This document shows positions 21,363 to 29,139 of a stretch of 40,898 nucleotides of DNA, in pieces. Location: the NCBI GenBank assembly GCA_016194325.1, contig JACQBS010000151.1:1-40898 (forward strand). The letters are read 5' to 3'. The number at the start of each line of letters is the position of its first letter. The first letter of the stretch is position 1. This stretch comes from Nitrospinota bacterium. GTDB lineage: Bacteria > Nitrospinota > Nitrospinia > UBA9942. The notes beneath the pieces are model-generated. The model saw nothing but the letters and a program-made list of their open reading frames with translations, ran no database searches and was not told the DNA's origin. The position numbers were made by a program, and so were the translations under genes.

Positions 21363-21713
21363 ATGAATAAAAGGATACTTAGAGGAGGATTATTGTTGGT
21401 TTTGTGTTTTATTGCGGATATAGGGATTTCTATATTTCCAGTTCAAGCAGTTGAGAAGAAACCGCAAGATATTATTATTTTCAATAACCAAAAGGCAAGC
21501 AGGGGAAAAGCTGATATGCCCCCTGCCCGCTTTTCACATTCTATTCATAATAAAAAGCTAAAGTGTAAAGATTGCCATCCCTCTGTTTTTAAAGAGAAAA
21601 AAGGGGCGAATATAGTTACAATGAAGAAAAATATTAATGGCGAGTATTGTGGAAAATGCCACAATGGACAATTTGTATGGGATATGTCCGCTTGTCGCCG
21701 TTGTCATGTTTAG
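21363..21713 (+). CDS. Exported c7-type triheme cytochrome, third of the operon
   Basis: 116 residues: signal peptide (about 1-29, VQA cleavage), then SHSIHNKKLKCKDCHP, CGKCH and CRRCH. The spacing and the KKGAN segment match the other triheme proteins, and the FSHSIHN start is closest to the protein at 167-760 (FQHSIHN). It begins 2 nt after the previous stop, so it is cotranscribed. Three similar carriers in tandem may differ in potential or partner. The protein ends directly after the last heme site (CHV). Confidence 0.94.
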   Translation: MNKRILRGGLLLVLCFIADIGISIFPVQAVEKKPQDIIIFNNQKASRGKADMPPARFSHSIHNKKLKCKDCHPSVFKEKKGANIVTMKKNINGEYCGKCHNGQFVWDMSACRRCHV

Positions 21714-22070
21714 CAGTTTTGTTTTTTTAATTAATTGTGTGTAAAAGTAACCACAAATATGCCATAAGACACACTTCGTATTAAAATTTAACCCTTCCAT
21801 TATGATTTGTAAAATCCTAAATTATGCATTAATCACAGATTAACACAGGTAAGCACAGGTAAAACAAACAATTAAATTCCTTTTTTTGAATTTAAAATAT
21901 GTTTTAACTCATTGAATAATCATTGTAAATTTGTGATTTTATGATGCAAATTATAGGCACCTTCAAAATATATTTTAGTATTTTTTCTAATAGTGCTACT
22001 CTTTATATAGTGGCATGATAAATGCTTATTTATAATGATTATCAAGAAGTTTAATTTAAGTATTTAACTT
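21714..22070. other. 357-nt non-coding stretch upstream of the first hexaheme cytochrome
   Basis: Very A/T-rich. It holds a degenerate one-arm copy of the CACAGATTAACACAGGT repeat (21831-21864) and, near its right end, a sigma-54 promoter (22011-22027). No clear terminator follows the triheme operon. A/T-rich tracts between 21870 and 22000 would suit bending or activator binding, but I find no convincing repeated operator. Confidence 0.6.
22011..22027 (+). promoter_or_regulatory. Sigma-54 promoter of the first hexaheme cytochrome
   Basis: TGGCATGATAAATGCTT: GG-N10-GC spacing exact, T at the sixth position as in the other sites, ATGC in place of TTGC. It predicts a start near 22037, about 34 nt before the ATG. 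Confidence 0.68.
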
Positions 22071-23282
22071 ATGAAAAAAAAGACTTGTATCACATATAGT
22101 ATATCTATCGTCCTATTTTTAGCCTTTTTATTATACAGTATACCTGTTTCAGCAGTGCATAAAGGTGCGGGTAACCTAACTTGCGGCAATTGCCATACTA
22201 TGCATAACAGTCAGGGTAACAGCGGTCTTGGCGGTGTGTCCGGTGGTTCCCTCATTTTGCTCAGGGCGGATGGTATAACAGGCAGAGAAAATATTCACAA
22301 ACTTTGTCTGCAATGTCATGCGGATACTGGAGGACAGGCAGATACCCAACATGCACCACATGGTCAATATGCTCCAAAGGTTCACTCCGCAACTGCGACA
22401 TGGAATCAGGATACTCATCTTACTGCTATAGGGGCGGGCGGGAATTTCTATCCCGAGGTTGATGCTACAAATTTTGCATTAAGTTCAAGCGGACAAACTG
22501 CTGGTCTTGGAAAAGGACATTCTCTTGGCCTTACAAATGTAACACCTCCTGGTGGAGATACAGCAATAACAGGTTTCTCATGCACATCCTGCCATGACCC
22601 TCATGGGACTGCAGATGCTAATGATCAAGGCATAAACAAATTTAGGAACTTAAGAAAATCAGCAACAAATGCCGGCAACAATGCCGGTGTTACACTTACT
22701 GCTGGAGATTTTACAAGTTGGGTGGGGGGGATTAACGGAACGAATTTTACAGGGGTATCCCTTCCCGGTGGAAGCGGGGCAGGGGCAGTAGCATGGCCGG
22801 TAATCAGCACCACACCTACAGGTAATTCTGCAGATGCTGCTAACAGTAACTCCTATGGTGGGGGTAGTACGGGTGGTATTTCAAGATGGTGTGCCCAGTG
22901 CCATGATAACTGGCATGAGGCTCTTACAACGGGAAATCTTGATAACAATAGTATGGATTGGCACAGGCATCCGGTTGATAATCTTTTGAGTGATACAACA
23001 ACTACTTCAGGTGCAGGAGTAACTATTATAAATACTGCTAATTATTCAGTTACAACTGCGGGTCAGTATCTACCGGTTGCGAGTGGTTCAGGGGCTAATA
23101 GAGTATTTTATAAAACCAATGAATCAACAGATAAGGTTATGTGTCTATCCTGCCATTTTGCTCATGGTGGTCCTTACAATGACAATCTACGATGGGATTA
23201 TACCTCATCTGTTTCATCAGGTAGTCAGAACGGCAATGGTGTGCCTTCAACCAGAGGGTGTCAGTTGTGTCATAATAGGTGA
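22071..23282 (+). CDS. OmcS-like exported hexaheme cytochrome
   Basis: 403 residues with a signal peptide (about 1-28, VSA). Six CxxCH sites (CGNCH, CLQCH, CTSCH, CAQCH, CLSCH, CQLCH). Their order and surroundings follow the Geobacter nanowire cytochrome OmcS: CHTMHNS after the first heme, CTSCHDPHG at the third, WCAQCH at the fourth with an HRHPV stretch after it, CLSCHFAHG at the fifth and a final heme at the very C-terminus. Between are Gly/Thr/Ser/Asn-rich loops typical of extracellular proteins. OmcS polymerises into micrometre-long heme filaments; a filament role here is inference from the motif pattern. Preceded by a sigma-54 site and followed by a strong terminator, so it can be a single-gene unit with very high expression. 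Confidence 0.9.
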   Translation: MKKKTCITYSISIVLFLAFLLYSIPVSAVHKGAGNLTCGNCHTMHNSQGNSGLGGVSGGSLILLRADGITGRENIHKLCLQCHADTGGQADTQHAPHGQYAPKVHSATATWNQDTHLTAIGAGGNFYPEVDATNFALSSSGQTAGLGKGHSLGLTNVTPPGGDTAITGFSCTSCHDPHGTADANDQGINKFRNLRKSATNAGNNAGVTLTAGDFTSWVGGINGTNFTGVSLPGGSGAGAVAWPVISTTPTGNSADAANSNSYGGGSTGGISRWCAQCHDNWHEALTTGNLDNNSMDWHRHPVDNLLSDTTTTSGAGVTIINTANYSVTTAGQYLPVASGSGANRVFYKTNESTDKVMCLSCHFAHGGPYNDNLRWDYTSSVSSGSQNGNGVPSTRGCQLCHNR

Positions 23283-23323
23283 TGCGAAGCATCATTCCGA
23301 GCGAATGCAAGGAATCTTGAGAC
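23281..23323. repeat. GATGCGAAGCATC / ATTCCGAGCG...GGAATCTTGAGAC repeat
   Basis: A small perfect hairpin (GATGC-GAA-GCATC) followed by ATTCC...GGAAT inverted units. It overlaps the last base pairs of the hexaheme gene (stop codon) and precedes the terminator. I recognise the ATTCCGAGCGAATG...GGAATC type as a common dispersed repeat in environmental bacteria, from memory only. Confidence 0.6.
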
Positions 23324-23337
23324 TAAAAGTTTAAAAT

Positions 23338-23370
23338 GGGAGGCTTGTAAAAAAGCTTCCCTTTTTTTTT
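23338..23370 (+). terminator. Rho-independent terminator after the first hexaheme gene
   Basis: Stem GGGAGGCTT / AAGCTTCCC (one mismatch), a 6-nt loop and a run of nine T. It ends only 12 nt before the NHL ATG. Confidence 0.85.
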
Positions 23371-23382
23371 GCCTTGATAAAT

Positions 23383-24396
23383 ATGAACCGTTTAAAATTA
23401 ATTATAATTTTTATTGCTATTATATTATTTGGACTCGTAAATACAGAATCAGTAATAGGGGCATCACAACATATTGACATTAAATATATTACATCATATT
23501 CTGCAAAGTCAATGGGCGGGGTTATACCTTTAAAAATATATTTTGATCGTCAGCAGAATGAACTTTATGTTGGCAGTCAAAGTAAGGAAATTGCTGTTAT
23601 TAATGAGGATGGTATGATAGTTCACAGGATTCCACTTGCTGATTCCCCAAAATTGCTCTGTGTAAATAAAAATGGCAATATTTACATATCTGATAATAAA
23701 GGGGGGATAAGTATTCTTAACTATCGGGGGGAGTATATAAAAAATCTTGACCTCTCGGCTGTGCCAGATAGCACACTTTTAGCAATTCAATCATTTCATG
23801 TGGATGAGAATGAACATCTTTATATTGGTGATGGAAGACTAAGCAGAATTATCGTCCTCGATAGTTCAGGTAATTTTTTATATCAATTTGGTAAAAAGGG
23901 TAGTGGCGAGGGGGAATTCTTGAATGCAAAGGCAATAACTACCGATGCTGAGAGGCTATATCTTATTGACCCGCCACTATTCAGGGTATCAGTTTATGAT
24001 AAAAAGGATGGTAGATTTCTTTATATGTTCGGACAGATATCGAGCCTTTTTGGAGGCTTCAGTATGCCATCAAGTATTGATACAGATGGAAAGAGGCTAT
24101 TTGTTGTAGATACTAATAGGGCAATGGTAATAGTTTTCGACAGGGAGGGAAAGCCAATCATTGAATTTGGCGGGGTTGGCAGAAATCCTGACAGCCTCTC
24201 ATGGCCCTCGGATATTAAAGTAGATGGGAATGGCAAGATCTATGTTTGCGATACAGGAAACGGAAGGATTCAGATATATGAACTTATAGATGTCCAGCAA
24301 ATTGATGAAGTTAAACCACCAGAGACTGTTGAATCTGGCAAGGCGGCCGAGCCAATAGAGGTTGAGCCTGTTATTGAAAAAATAATTGTGAAGTGA
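23383..24396 (+). CDS. Exported NHL/six-bladed beta-propeller protein next to the hexaheme gene
   Basis: 337 residues from the ATG at 23383 (a TTG at 23374 would add three). Signal peptide about 1-26. About six NHL blades follow (residues 40-310), with motifs such as LYIGDGRLSRIIVLD, LYLIDPPLFRVSVYD and IYVCDTGNGRIQIYE, and a Glu/Pro-rich tail. NHL-propeller genes are common neighbours of OmcS/OmcE-type nanowire cytochromes in Geobacter, so a role in filament assembly or secretion is plausible. The start follows a strong terminator with no Shine-Dalgarno, so expression depends on readthrough or an unseen promoter in the preceding repeat. Confidence 0.9.
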   Translation: MNRLKLIIIFIAIILFGLVNTESVIGASQHIDIKYITSYSAKSMGGVIPLKIYFDRQQNELYVGSQSKEIAVINEDGMIVHRIPLADSPKLLCVNKNGNIYISDNKGGISILNYRGEYIKNLDLSAVPDSTLLAIQSFHVDENEHLYIGDGRLSRIIVLDSSGNFLYQFGKKGSGEGEFLNAKAITTDAERLYLIDPPLFRVSVYDKKDGRFLYMFGQISSLFGGFSMPSSIDTDGKRLFVVDTNRAMVIVFDREGKPIIEFGGVGRNPDSLSWPSDIKVDGNGKIYVCDTGNGRIQIYELIDVQQIDEVKPPETVESGKAAEPIEVEPVIEKIIVK

Positions 24397-24401
24397 TTGT
24401 T

Positions 24402-24418
24402 TTGGCATATTCTTTGCT
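24402..24418 (+). promoter_or_regulatory. Sigma-54 promoter immediately before the second NHL/hexaheme operon
   Basis: TTGGCATATTCTTTGCT: complete -24 (TTGGCA) and -12 (TTTGCT) elements with exact 10-nt GG-GC spacing. The best match of the four. The predicted start (about 24429) falls at or within 2-5 nt of the first ATG, implying a nearly leaderless mRNA. Confidence 0.72.
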
Positions 24419-24430
24419 ATTATATTATGC

Positions 24431-25309
24431 ATGATGAAAATGTCTCTCTTAATATTTGGAATTCTCATTATCCTTACATCTAAGGTAGAATCCACACCTT
24501 CAAATTTCTATTTTATCAGTGCCATTGAGAAATTCTCTGATGAGTATAGGTTTGAGGGGTTATCATCAATTTTTATTAATGATGAGGAACTTTATGTTGT
24601 AGATAATGGAGGAAACCACATATATATTTTTAATCTGGATGGGTCATCTGTTTTTCAATTTGGAAAAGAGAAAGGGATTGCACTTCCCATTGATGTTTTT
24701 GTATACAACAATTATATGTATGTGAGTGCGGAAGGAAAGGATTTTATAGAGATTTTAAATATGAGGGGTGAAAAGATTGGAAAGATAGAACCTCCATACG
24801 AAGGGTTTACACCTGGTAAGATGGCAGCAATTGAAAGGGAAGGGTTCTTTGTTGTAGATAGAAAATCTCTCAATATATGTGTATTTGACAGGGATGGTAA
24901 ATATCAATATAATTTTGGTGGAAGAAATCTATTTAAATCAATTGGCGGTATTGCAGCGAAAAACGGGAAGATTTATGTATCGGTAATGAGCGCTGACCCT
25001 GTCATAAGGGTATTTGATACCAAGGGTGAATACCTGACAGGTTTTGGACATATTGGTGAAAGCGATCAAAATTTCTCTATGCCATCAGGAATAAAAGTGG
25101 ATGACAATGGAAATATATGGGTGGTGGATGCCTTCAAGCACAGGGTTATTGGCTTTAATATAGAAGGTAAGAAGCAGAATGAATTTGGCATATCAGGAAA
25201 TCCCAAAGAAGATCTTTATTATCCGTTAGGTATTGATTCAAAGGGGGACATATTTTATGTAATTGAAAAAGGACGGGGTAGAATAAGTATGTTCAGGAGG
25301 GTGGATTAA
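24431..25309 (+). CDS. Exported NHL/six-bladed beta-propeller protein
   Basis: 292 residues; ATGs at 24431, 24434 and 24440 are all possible. Signal peptide about 1-20, then five to six NHL blades (LYVVDNGGNHIYIFN, FFVVDRKSLNICVFD, IWVVDAFKHRVIGFN). It is similar in length and blade pattern to the propeller at 23383-24396, but without the acidic tail. Its stop is 1 nt before the ATG of the second hexaheme cytochrome, so the two are translationally linked. No Shine-Dalgarno is visible, consistent with the sigma-54 site lying directly on the start. Confidence 0.9.
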   Translation: MMKMSLLIFGILIILTSKVESTPSNFYFISAIEKFSDEYRFEGLSSIFINDEELYVVDNGGNHIYIFNLDGSSVFQFGKEKGIALPIDVFVYNNYMYVSAEGKDFIEILNMRGEKIGKIEPPYEGFTPGKMAAIEREGFFVVDRKSLNICVFDRDGKYQYNFGGRNLFKSIGGIAAKNGKIYVSVMSADPVIRVFDTKGEYLTGFGHIGESDQNFSMPSGIKVDDNGNIWVVDAFKHRVIGFNIEGKKQNEFGISGNPKEDLYYPLGIDSKGDIFYVIEKGRGRISMFRRVD

Positions 25310-25310
25310 A

Positions 25311-26486
25311 ATGAAGAAGACAGAAACTTGCCCTGAGAGAAGCCGAAGGGACAGAAGACAGAAGACAGAAGTAAACGGTTTGAACGGCTTGAACGGTTTA
25401 ATCTGTTTGCTTCTTGCTTCTTGCTTCTGTCTTCTGTCTTCTGTCTTCTCCTTTGCTGGAGATTATCACAAATCAGGTGTTCCCGCACAAACCACCCTTG
25501 CCTGTGCCCAGTGTCATGTTATACATGGAACACAGGGGAGCGCATCTTTGATTTATACTGGAGCAACAAATACTTATGCAAAGTTACTTAGGTCTGATTC
25601 AGTGGTTAATCTCTGCAAGTACTGTCATGACGGAGACCCCTTTAATCTTGGAGCACCAGATCTGTTTAGTCCTATTTATAATGCTGCTGCAGGTGATTTT
25701 AATACAGGGGGAACACCTGACGAAGATAAGCGGCACAGTATCGGTGTTGATTTAACAGGAGTAAGTCCGCCAGGTTATGTAGGGAGCGACTGGACAGTTG
25801 CACAGGGAAAATACGGTTCTGTTTTCAGTTGTATATATTGCCATGACCAGCATGGAAATAGTAATTATAGAAATTTTAGGCCCGAACCGTTAAACCCGTC
25901 TTATAGGGAACCTGGTGGTGGCACACCAACGGATTCATATAAAATAGTTACATATAATAACGGAGTTTGGGATAATTCATCTTCAATTGCACAGGCAATT
26001 AAAGATGGAAATGGTGATGGCAGTAATCCTGCCAATCAGTTTTCCACCTCTAATATGACATTCAGAAGCAACACCAAACAGATAGCAGGTTTTTGTGGCA
26101 AATGTCATGTAAAGTTTTATAATTCTCTCGGATATGGCGGTGATGACAGTAGTTATGGTAATGGTAAGCTGGGTGGCAGTGCTGGTGGTGACAACGGAAC
26201 AGGTACTCAGTGGGTGCGCCACCCGGTAGGTGGTATTTCTGTTGGGGTTGGAAATGGTCATACTGACCCCGCAAATTTTGCATCAAATTTTACCGGCACA
26301 AACCGTGTTCGTGTTATAAATCCAGATGGGCTTGATAGTGGGAATGATGAACAGCCATTCTGTCTAACCTGTCACAGGTCGCATGGTTCTTCAAATCATT
26401 CTAATTTAATATTTGGGGCACCGACAACATTAGGAGGGGCTGGCACCATGATGAGAGATACATGCCAGCAGTGTCATAATCAGTAG
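25311..26486 (+). CDS. Second OmcS-like exported hexaheme cytochrome
   Basis: 391 residues. Six CxxCH sites (CAQCH, CKYCH, CIYCH, CGKCH, CLTCH, CQQCH) with the same context order as the protein at 22071: CHVIHG after heme 1, CIYCHDQHG at heme 3, FCGKCH at heme 4 followed by WVRHPVG, CLTCHRSHG at heme 5 and the last heme at the C-terminus. Loops are Gly/Asn/Ser/Thr-rich. Probable extracellular cytochrome and possible filament subunit. The signal region (1-50) is a mosaic of three repeat families: a CPERSRRD segment, a NGLNGLNGLI segment and a hydrophobic LLLASCFCLLSSVFS core. GGAGG lies about 10 nt upstream of the ATG, within the preceding gene. Confidence 0.9.
   Translation: MKKTETCPERSRRDRRQKTEVNGLNGLNGLICLLLASCFCLLSSVFSFAGDYHKSGVPAQTTLACAQCHVIHGTQGSASLIYTGATNTYAKLLRSDSVVNLCKYCHDGDPFNLGAPDLFSPIYNAAAGDFNTGGTPDEDKRHSIGVDLTGVSPPGYVGSDWTVAQGKYGSVFSCIYCHDQHGNSNYRNFRPEPLNPSYREPGGGTPTDSYKIVTYNNGVWDNSSSIAQAIKDGNGDGSNPANQFSTSNMTFRSNTKQIAGFCGKCHVKFYNSLGYGGDDSSYGNGKLGGSAGGDNGTGTQWVRHPVGGISVGVGNGHTDPANFASNFTGTNRVRVINPDGLDSGNDEQPFCLTCHRSHGSSNHSNLIFGAPTTLGGAGTMMRDTCQQCHNQ
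25312..25452. repeat. Composite repeat forming the signal-peptide region of the second hexaheme gene
   Basis: GAAGACAGAA units on the left and CTTCTTG / CTTCTGT units on the right form a palindrome. Inside it are a CCCTGAG...CCGAAGGGA repeat (25330-25354) and three AACGG(T/C)TTG units (25376-25405). All are read in frame without a stop. Confidence 0.88.
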
Positions 26487-26496
26487 GAGAAACAAT

Positions 26497-28089
26497 ATGC
26501 CAGAAGACAGAACACAGAAGACAAAACACGGAAGACAGAAGCAAGAAGCAAGAAGCAAGAAGTCTGTCCTCTGTTCTCTGTCCTCTGTCCTCTTGTTTCT
26601 TGTTTCTTGTTTCTTCCTTTTATCTACTTTTGCTCAGGCAGAAGAGAGAAAGGATGTTCAGAAAATAGATAGACTTGTAATCCTTCCCATGGTAAACATC
26701 TCTGGAAATTTTGATGCCCAGACAATTATAGATTCATTACTTCAGAAAGGACTTAAAAAGAGAGGATTCAAATTGGTTCCATACGAAGATGTAGATAAAT
26801 TTTTAAGCAATAGAAGAATTCGGAATACAAGTTCTATTGACAGAATAACCACACTTGAGTTAAATCGAGAGCTTGGAGTTGATGCAGTAATTTTAGGTTC
26901 AATTGATCAGTATTCTAATATTCGTGATGAAATATATGTAGGATTAACTCTTCGGCTTATTGGGACGAGGGACTGTTCAATTATGTGGATGGATTCTGTT
27001 TCCTATACCGGAAGCGATTTCGTCGGTTTGCTTGGCATTGGCAGAGTGAGTTCTCTTGATAAACTTGGCGAGGTAGCTGTTAACAATATTGTAGATGGGA
27101 TACCAAGGAAATATCTCTTTGGGAATAGAGAAGATAATCTTTTAGAAATGGGAAATTTAAAAATATCTCCCGCATTTGTTGGAGGGGGGAAGTCTGCAAA
27201 GGTGTCAGTCAAAATTGTATCGGTAGCAGAAAAACCAGTGCAGGTTCAGGCTTATGTTGGTGAAATGAAATTTGATTTGAAGAATGGAAATGGTAATTAT
27301 TATGACGGCGAGATTACCGTTCCCTTTATAGATGGTTTATATGCTGTAGATATAATTGCTACACTGTCTGATGGTAAGGCTTTTCATTTCCCTTCAGCCG
27401 GTGTGGTAAATGTTAATACAGTGCCGCCAAAAGTAACAATCTCAACAAACAAAGATTTTACGGCAGGGTTTATAAAAAAGGATTCAATTATATTTACCCT
27501 TAAATCGGATAAAGCTATAGAAAAGTGGGAAGTCGAGATAGTGGATAAAGAAAATAAATATGTGAGAGGCGGGAGAGGGTTCGGTACACTGCCGATGCAG
27601 CTTGTATGGAGCGGTGAGAACGATGCAGGTGGTAGAAACAATGATGGAGTATATAATCTGAAACTCTCAGTGTGGGATGCTTCAGGAAATGCAGGGTTCT
27701 TTCAAAAGGAGATAATGCTGGATACAACACCGCCAAAGGTAAAGATAAATGCTGAAACATCAGATAGTGAGGGTGTTGTTTTTAACATTGATTATGAAAA
27801 AGAAGAGATAATAGATAAGTGGGAGTTCATAGTGACAGGTGAAAACTCGGAAATTATAAAAAAAATTAGTGGAAGAGGGGATATAGATAAAAGGATAGCT
27901 GTATCCTTGATGCTTGGAGAAAGGGCATTGGGCAGCAGGAAGCTGATGTATACATTCAAAGCGATAGACAAGGCAGGAAATATATTTGAAACCTCAAACC
28001 AGACAAATATTTTTGCTGAGAAAAAAGAAGAAAAATTTGCAAAGAAAAATGAGAAATTTATTAATAGCTGGGGTGAAGGTGATTTTTGA
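26497..28089 (+). CDS. Exported protein with CsgG/GNA1162-like domain and FlgD/Ig-like modules
   Basis: 530 residues. After a repeat-derived signal region (1-50, ending AQA) residues about 58-205 resemble the CsgG/GNA1162-like fold used by outer-membrane lipoproteins and LPS- or curli-related transporters: LVILPMVN, a LGVDAVILGSI motif, then a conserved IVDGIP end. Residues about 220-510 hold three beta-sandwich segments, two introduced by TVPPKV/TTPPKV and containing GEND-AGGRNNDGVYNLKL, typical of FlgD/Ig-like repeats. No lipobox Cys at the expected place. It may act in the envelope assembly of the cytochromes encoded just upstream. The stop of the upstream gene overlaps its Shine-Dalgarno (AGGAG), so the two are cotranslated. 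Confidence 0.8.
   Translation: MPEDRTQKTKHGRQKQEARSKKSVLCSLSSVLLFLVSCFFLLSTFAQAEERKDVQKIDRLVILPMVNISGNFDAQTIIDSLLQKGLKKRGFKLVPYEDVDKFLSNRRIRNTSSIDRITTLELNRELGVDAVILGSIDQYSNIRDEIYVGLTLRLIGTRDCSIMWMDSVSYTGSDFVGLLGIGRVSSLDKLGEVAVNNIVDGIPRKYLFGNREDNLLEMGNLKISPAFVGGGKSAKVSVKIVSVAEKPVQVQAYVGEMKFDLKNGNGNYYDGEITVPFIDGLYAVDIIATLSDGKAFHFPSAGVVNVNTVPPKVTISTNKDFTAGFIKKDSIIFTLKSDKAIEKWEVEIVDKENKYVRGGRGFGTLPMQLVWSGENDAGGRNNDGVYNLKLSVWDASGNAGFFQKEIMLDTTPPKVKINAETSDSEGVVFNIDYEKEEIIDKWEFIVTGENSEIIKKISGRGDIDKRIAVSLMLGERALGSRKLMYTFKAIDKAGNIFETSNQTNIFAEKKEEKFAKKNEKFINSWGEGDF
26500..26616. repeat. AGAAGAC/TCTTGTT palindromic repeat in a signal-peptide coding region
   Basis: Left arm of AGAAGCA/AGAAGACA units, right arm of TCCTCTG and TTTCTTG units, translated from codon 2 to about codon 40 of the CsgG-like protein. 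Confidence 0.87.
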
Positions 28090-28093
28090 ATGC

Positions 28094-28290
28094 AAGGAAA
28101 TTGTAAAAATTCGCCACAGACTTTCACAAACTAAAACAAGAGGAAAAACAAATAATAAACCACAGATTTTCACAGATACACACAGATAAGAAAAAGAAGA
28201 AGAAAATGATTTTATTTGATTTTTTGTTTTTTCAATCTTTATTATCTGTGTTCATCTGTGTTCATCTGTGGTTTCATTAGGTTTTTGTTA
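28094..28290. repeat. Compound CCACAGA palindromic element upstream of the rhodanese gene
   Basis: Starts AAGGAAATTGTAAAAATTCG, carries CCACAGACTTTCACA, then a second set CCACAGATTTTCACAGA matched by TCATCTGTGTTCATCTGTGG, and ends TTTCATTAGGTTTTTGTTA. Two units appear nested or adjacent. It fills the whole 200-nt gap and reaches the ATG at 28291. Confidence 0.85.
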
Positions 28291-29139
28291 ATGACAGCGG
28301 TTCTAAAATTACTTCTTTTCGTTCATCTTGCCTTCTGCTTCTTGCCTCTTACCACTATTGTTTATGGGGAAGAAAAACTTGTAGTGAGCGAAGCAAATCT
28401 AAATGGGAAGGAATGCATACCTATTGAATCAGATGAGATGCAGAGACGCTATGAAAATAAGCCCCTTCTATTTGATAATATGTTTATATTTGATATTCGT
28501 CCTCTTGCAGCGGCTGTGAAAGGAAAATCTATCCCATTTGTAAAGCAGACCAATATTGATATGTTTAGGGTGAAATACATACATAATATAGAGATGTGGA
28601 AAGGAAAGGATGTGTATCTTGTTGGCGAAGACACAGAATCAACTAAGAGTTTTTGTGAGGAGATGATTAAAAAAGACTACGGTGTGAATGATATTTATTA
28701 TTTAAAAGGTGGGATTGATGCATGGAATGGACCTATCAGGATGTCTTTCAAAGATGTGCAGTGTGAAGGTCTTGATTCGCGTGAAATAAAAAAACGGTTG
28801 GAAGCAGGGCAGGAGGTCCATATTATAGACTGGCGGTATCCGGAGGATTTCTATAATGGCGGACATATCCCAGGCTCAATAAATGGATATGGAAAAGAAG
28901 GGGTTTTTGGAGGGATTGAAGATATGCTGCGGGGATATTTTAGATTCAGACCCATTTATATAAAATTAATCACTGATAATGCCGTTGCTGTATTTATAGA
29001 TGATACGGAGTGGAAGGGTTTACATAGATGTCGGATTGAAAAGAGGGCGAGCGGTATAATGGATAAAATGTACTATTTAAAAGGCGGTATAGAGAAGTGG
29101 GAAGGACCACTGGAAAAGGAACCATGGAAACAAGAATAA
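28291..29139 (+). CDS. Exported protein with two rhodanese-like domains lacking the active Cys
   Basis: 282 residues. Signal peptide about 1-24, again containing TCTTGCC/CTTCTGC-type repeat codons (28313-28354). Two rhodanese-like domains follow: domain 1 (about 30-150, ending YYLKGGIDAWNGP) and domain 2 (about 155-282, beginning IIDWRYPEDFYNGGHIPGSI and ending YYLKGGIEKWEGP). At the position of the catalytic Cys loop there is VGEDTES in domain 1 and FIDDTEWKG in domain 2, so sulfur transfer is unlikely. Rhodanese folds without Cys act as binding or regulatory modules. An in-frame TTG at 28216 lies in the repeat and is unlikely. It overlaps the methyltransferase gene by 16 nt. Confidence 0.88.
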   Translation: MTAVLKLLLFVHLAFCFLPLTTIVYGEEKLVVSEANLNGKECIPIESDEMQRRYENKPLLFDNMFIFDIRPLAAAVKGKSIPFVKQTNIDMFRVKYIHNIEMWKGKDVYLVGEDTESTKSFCEEMIKKDYGVNDIYYLKGGIDAWNGPIRMSFKDVQCEGLDSREIKKRLEAGQEVHIIDWRYPEDFYNGGHIPGSINGYGKEGVFGGIEDMLRGYFRFRPIYIKLITDNAVAVFIDDTEWKGLHRCRIEKRASGIMDKMYYLKGGIEKWEGPLEKEPWKQE

